Positions 61,799 through 64,000 of a stretch of DNA of 64,000 bases are shown piece after piece. Position 1 is the stretch's first letter, and every line of letters begins with the position of its first letter. The stretch is from the NCBI GenBank assembly GCA_020636405.1, contig JACJXW010000007.1, forward strand, positions 558,001 to 622,000, written 5' to 3'. The notes below the pieces were generated by a model. It was not told where the DNA came from, ran no database searches, and saw only the letters and a list, made by a program, of their open reading frames with translations. Source of the stretch: Lewinellaceae bacterium (GTDB taxonomy: Bacteria > Bacteroidota > Bacteroidia > Chitinophagales > Saprospiraceae). The translations under genes were made by a program, and so were the position numbers.

Positions 61799-62643
61799 TC
61801 CGCCCAACCCAACGGCCCGGGTGAACACATCGGAGCATCCAGCATGAAACGGGCGCCCAGCCTTTTAACGGAGCCCAAACCATCGACTTGCAGCACCATC
61901 CAGTCGTCGTATTGCACCGCCGTTCCACTCAGCTGTACCGGTTCTCCGACGATGGGCAGGAGTTGGCTGTTGATCGGTTTACCGTCTTTGCCTCTGATGA
62001 TGAAATATTGTACCATGCCCTGGCTGTCTATACTTTTCAGTACCGGCGGTATGCCGCCGGCGATGCAGCGGGCGGCGCAGGAACGGTGCACTTTACCTTC
62101 GCCCGGTTTCATAACGCCGAAGTAACACTTGGGGTCGGCGATCTCTCCACGGAGAATGCGTGGGCCGTGCTCCGTGATCTGTTGACTTGTGGGGGAGGCT
62201 TCTTCAACATTCAAAACGGCCCGCTCTCCTCGCGTCAGTTCCAGCAGGGTTTTTCCATCGTGATAGATCAGCGTACCTTCGAGTCGTACTTTCATTCCGT
62301 TGAGGTTGAGCTTGCGCTGGGTTGCCGCGGCTGTCAGGGTGGCATCGGCCCCGTGCTTGCCAAAGCCGATGAGGAGGATGCTTTGCCGGATAGGTTGCCC
62401 CTGCGGGCCGATGCCGGCTTCCAGTTGGAGCATGGGCGCCGGTTCCATCCGCAGGATGCCCTCAACCGTGGTAAGTTGCCCCAGCTCGAAGGTGGAGGTG
62501 GGAAATGGGTTCTGCTGGCTTACAATGAGGTATGCTCCCAGGCTCAGCAGGATGGCGGCCGCTGTCACAAAACTGCGGATGGGGCCCCGAAAGGAGGGCG
62601 GCATTTTTTCCAGATAACCGATATAGAAATCGTCGTTGCGCAT
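61795..62643 (-). CDS. Membrane-anchored protein with conserved-looking Cys/His motif, function unknown
   Basis: A 282-residue protein with one membrane helix (about residues 24-43, FVTAAAILLSLGAYLIV) and a large soluble part, probably periplasmic. At about 175-205 lies a dense motif: GEIADPKCYFGVMKPGEGK, then HRSCAARCIAGGIPPVL. Its three cysteines and a His could bind a metal, heme or Fe-S cluster. I recognise no named family. It follows the ferric-reductase/Rieske gene after 53 bases on the same strand, so a role in the same electron-transfer unit is inferred. Confidence 0.72.
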   Translation of the reverse strand: MRNDDFYIGYLEKMPPSFRGPIRSFVTAAAILLSLGAYLIVSQQNPFPTSTFELGQLTTVEGILRMEPAPMLQLEAGIGPQGQPIRQSILLIGFGKHGADATLTAAATQRKLNLNGMKVRLEGTLIYHDGKTLLELTRGERAVLNVEEASPTSQQITEHGPRILRGEIADPKCYFGVMKPGEGKVHRSCAARCIAGGIPPVLKSIDSQGMVQYFIIRGKDGKPINSQLLPIVGEPVQLSGTAVQYDDWMVLQVDGLGSVKRLGARFMLDAPMCSPGPLGWAD

Positions 62644-62696
62644 GGTAGTTGATTGAATTATAAGGAGCGTTCTGCAACAGATAGGCCTGGGCCTTC

Positions 62697-63734
62697 CTAA
62701 TGGGGGATCACTGCCGGCGGGCGGGAGGTGCCCTCCGGGTAGGGGTTGGGGTTGACAAACACTTTTCCATCCACGATCTTTACGTCATAAGTAGCCACTT
62801 TTTCTGTAAAAGGAGGCGGTGACTGCCCGTTTTCGGGGAGGTACTGGTAGCCGTGCCAGGGGCAGGTGATGCAGCCGTCGACGATCTTGCCTTCGCCCAG
62901 CGGGCCGTTCTGGTGTTTGCAAACGTTGCTGATGGCCGACACTTTGCCATCGTATTTGAAGATGGCGATGTTCTCTTGCCGGATGATCACCACCTTGGCG
63001 CGGTTTTCCCGGATCTCGTCCACCCGACAGGCCGGGACGAAGCCATCGGCAGCTGCCCCTTCCGGGCGTTCTTCTTCCCGTTTCACCTTTTGGGCGGCAG
63101 CGAGGTGAAGCCCGGTTACCGCCACTATTCCGAACCCCAGGAAAGCGGCTCCTGCCGGATACCCTTCCTGTTGCAGCACCCCCAGCAGCACGTGCATCAC
63201 CAGCAGGGCGTAGGCGGCGTAAACCATCATGTGCAGGCTTTTCCAGGTGCGGGGGCTCAGGTTTTCCAACCAGAAATCGTGGCTGGTGGCCGCCATCAGG
63301 AAAAGGAGGAGCAGGGCGAAAAACCCAAACACCTGAAAGGGGAATTGGGAGATCGATTCGTAATTGATATTGGAGGTGAAAACCGACACCAGGGGATTGA
63401 CGTCGCCCAGGGCGTGAAACTGGATTAGGCTGAAAACGGCGTGCACCAGGGCGATGAGGAACATCGTCACCCCCAGGTGGCGGCGGTTGTAGAGCAGCGG
63501 CAGGAAGCGCCGGTCCAGCCGGCACAACGGCCCGATCATCAGGATGATGTGCAACATCAGGAATGCCAGGGTAGCGGTAGCCCGGATGATCAACGTTTCG
63601 GGAGTGATCTCCGGGCTCAACAGGATCTGAAAGGCAGAAAACAGCGCCAGATACAGGGCGATGAGCCCCAGCATGATCCGGTCGTAGCGTTTCTTTTGCC
63701 GGTTCCACAGTATGGGAGCATAGTTGACGCTCAT
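62697..63734 (-). CDS. Ferric-reductase-like transmembrane domain fused to Rieske [2Fe-2S] domain
   Basis: A 345-residue fusion. Residues about 20-215 have six hydrophobic helices of the ferric-reductase/YedZ-like superfamily. Histidine-bearing segments FLMLHIILMIG, RRHLGVTMFLIALVHAVF and LHMMVYAAYALLVMHVLLG are candidate heme ligands. Residues about 240-340 are a Rieske domain: CKHQNGPLG (CxH) and CPWHGYQY (CxxH) supply the cluster ligands, the short ferredoxin-type form. Electron flow between heme b and the Rieske cluster is suggested. No flavin domain is attached. It lies between the Cys-motif protein and a gene that ends three bases upstream of it. Confidence 0.85.
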   Translation of the reverse strand: MSVNYAPILWNRQKKRYDRIMLGLIALYLALFSAFQILLSPEITPETLIIRATATLAFLMLHIILMIGPLCRLDRRFLPLLYNRRHLGVTMFLIALVHAVFSLIQFHALGDVNPLVSVFTSNINYESISQFPFQVFGFFALLLLFLMAATSHDFWLENLSPRTWKSLHMMVYAAYALLVMHVLLGVLQQEGYPAGAAFLGFGIVAVTGLHLAAAQKVKREEERPEGAAADGFVPACRVDEIRENRAKVVIIRQENIAIFKYDGKVSAISNVCKHQNGPLGEGKIVDGCITCPWHGYQYLPENGQSPPPFTEKVATYDVKIVDGKVFVNPNPYPEGTSRPPAVIPH

Positions 63735-63737
63735 GGC

Positions 63738-64000
63738 TTAGCGGGATCTTTTTAGCAGGGTTTCAGAATAGATTTCCTTGCGCACCTGATCGTAGAAAAA
63801 AACGTGGTATTCTTTCCAGGAGGCAGTGGTGCTGTCCATGGGGTACTGGTAGATGCCCCTCGGGCCAACCGGGCCGACGGCCCTGGCCTCATCGATGCCG
63901 GCGCCGGCACGGGGAGAAAGGTATAAAACAGAAACCGGCCGCTGGGAAGCTTCCCGGAATTTGGCCTCAAGCCAGGTTTGCCCATCCGGCGCCCGGTAGG
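63738..64000 (-). CDS. C-terminal part of an unrecognised protein (5' end cut by window edge)
   Basis: Reading the minus strand in the frame ending at TAA (63738-63740) gives about 86 sense codons to the window edge. They include GQTWLEAKFREASQRPV, VLYLSPRAGAG, YQYPMDSTTASWKEY and YDQVRKEIYSETLL. This frame was chosen over another open frame because its composition is protein-like and its stop lies three bases before the ferric-reductase/Rieske start, as in an operon. No family was recognised. Confidence 0.6.
   Translation of the reverse strand, partial: YRAPDGQTWLEAKFREASQRPVSVLYLSPRAGAGIDEARAVGPVGPRGIYQYPMDSTTASWKEYHVFFYDQVRKEIYSETLLKRSR

Noticed and set aside
1..64000. tRNA or rRNA genes
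   Set aside because: No T-arm-like GGTTCGAATCC sequences with fitting cloverleaf flanks and no rRNA text were seen in the intergenic regions; a covariance search would be decisive.

Overview
The window reads as a stretch of chromosome from a member of the Bacteroidota, most likely near Saprospiraceae/Lewinellaceae. The evidence is family content: C-terminal type IX secretion (T9SS) sorting domains on three large extracellular proteins, DUF5686 and DUF4294 proteins, a carboxypeptidase-regulatory-domain VWA protein, a mutL-rhomboid-rhomboid-endonuclease cluster, few Shine-Dalgarno sequences, and GC near 50% by eye. No rRNA, tRNA, CRISPR array or prophage was seen, so this is mostly ordinary chromosome with small accessory patches.

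Layout. 1-4.1 kb: pdxA (cut by the left edge), rsmA/ksgA, a YqeY-like protein and an ALDH7-type aldehyde dehydrogenase behind a long leader hairpin. 4.6-12.8 kb: a minus-strand run with a sugar nucleotidyltransferase, a membrane protein, a cyclase-family protein, nadK, an Omp85-like protein, a CBS protein, a TM2/TPR protein and a GAF-SpoIIE phosphatase. 12.8-15.5 kb: a plus-strand trio of a DUF3524 (tRNA-queuosine mannosyltransferase-like) glycosyltransferase, an alpha/beta hydrolase and a PrsW-type protease. 15.5-20.9 kb: a MazG-like protein, dtd, a giant FG-GAP/T9SS protein and an SRAP (HMCES/YedK) protein. 21-22.7 kb: a 700-base gene-free region, then ctaA, bracketed by DnaA-box-like sites. 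22.8-28.3 kb: secreted hydrolases, a VWA protein and a hydrolase remnant. 28.3-34.3 kb: aspS, an SLC12-like transporter and hemA, with CRP/FNR-like operators before hemA.

34.5-43.9 kb: an AT-rich esterase island, a methyltransferase, two secreted amidohydrolase-family proteins, a DUF4294 protein and cysS. 44.1-49.4 kb: a T9SS subtilase whose signal peptide is separated from its body by a poly-C tract, a lipoprotein and a PemK/MazF-like toxin pair. 49.6-54.8 kb: an endonuclease, two rhomboids, mutL and a small membrane protein. 55-58.3 kb: a frameshifted DUF5686 protein and an IS630 relic. 58.3-64 kb: a secreted PHB-depolymerase-like esterase, a penicillin-acylase lipoprotein and a redox operon (Cys-motif membrane protein, ferric-reductase/Rieske fusion, and a gene cut by the right edge).

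The points most worth a second look are the poly-C tract that can switch the subtilase signal peptide on or off, the paired CRP/FNR-like boxes exactly 40 bp apart before hemA, two families of short tandem repeats (degenerate 7-mers arranged as inverted arrays, and 8-mers), the long leader hairpins, the Rieske/ferric-reductase operon and the queuosine-glycosyltransferase homologue. Three interruptions all look like the loss of one base in a G or C run, so assembly error must be excluded before any is called biology.
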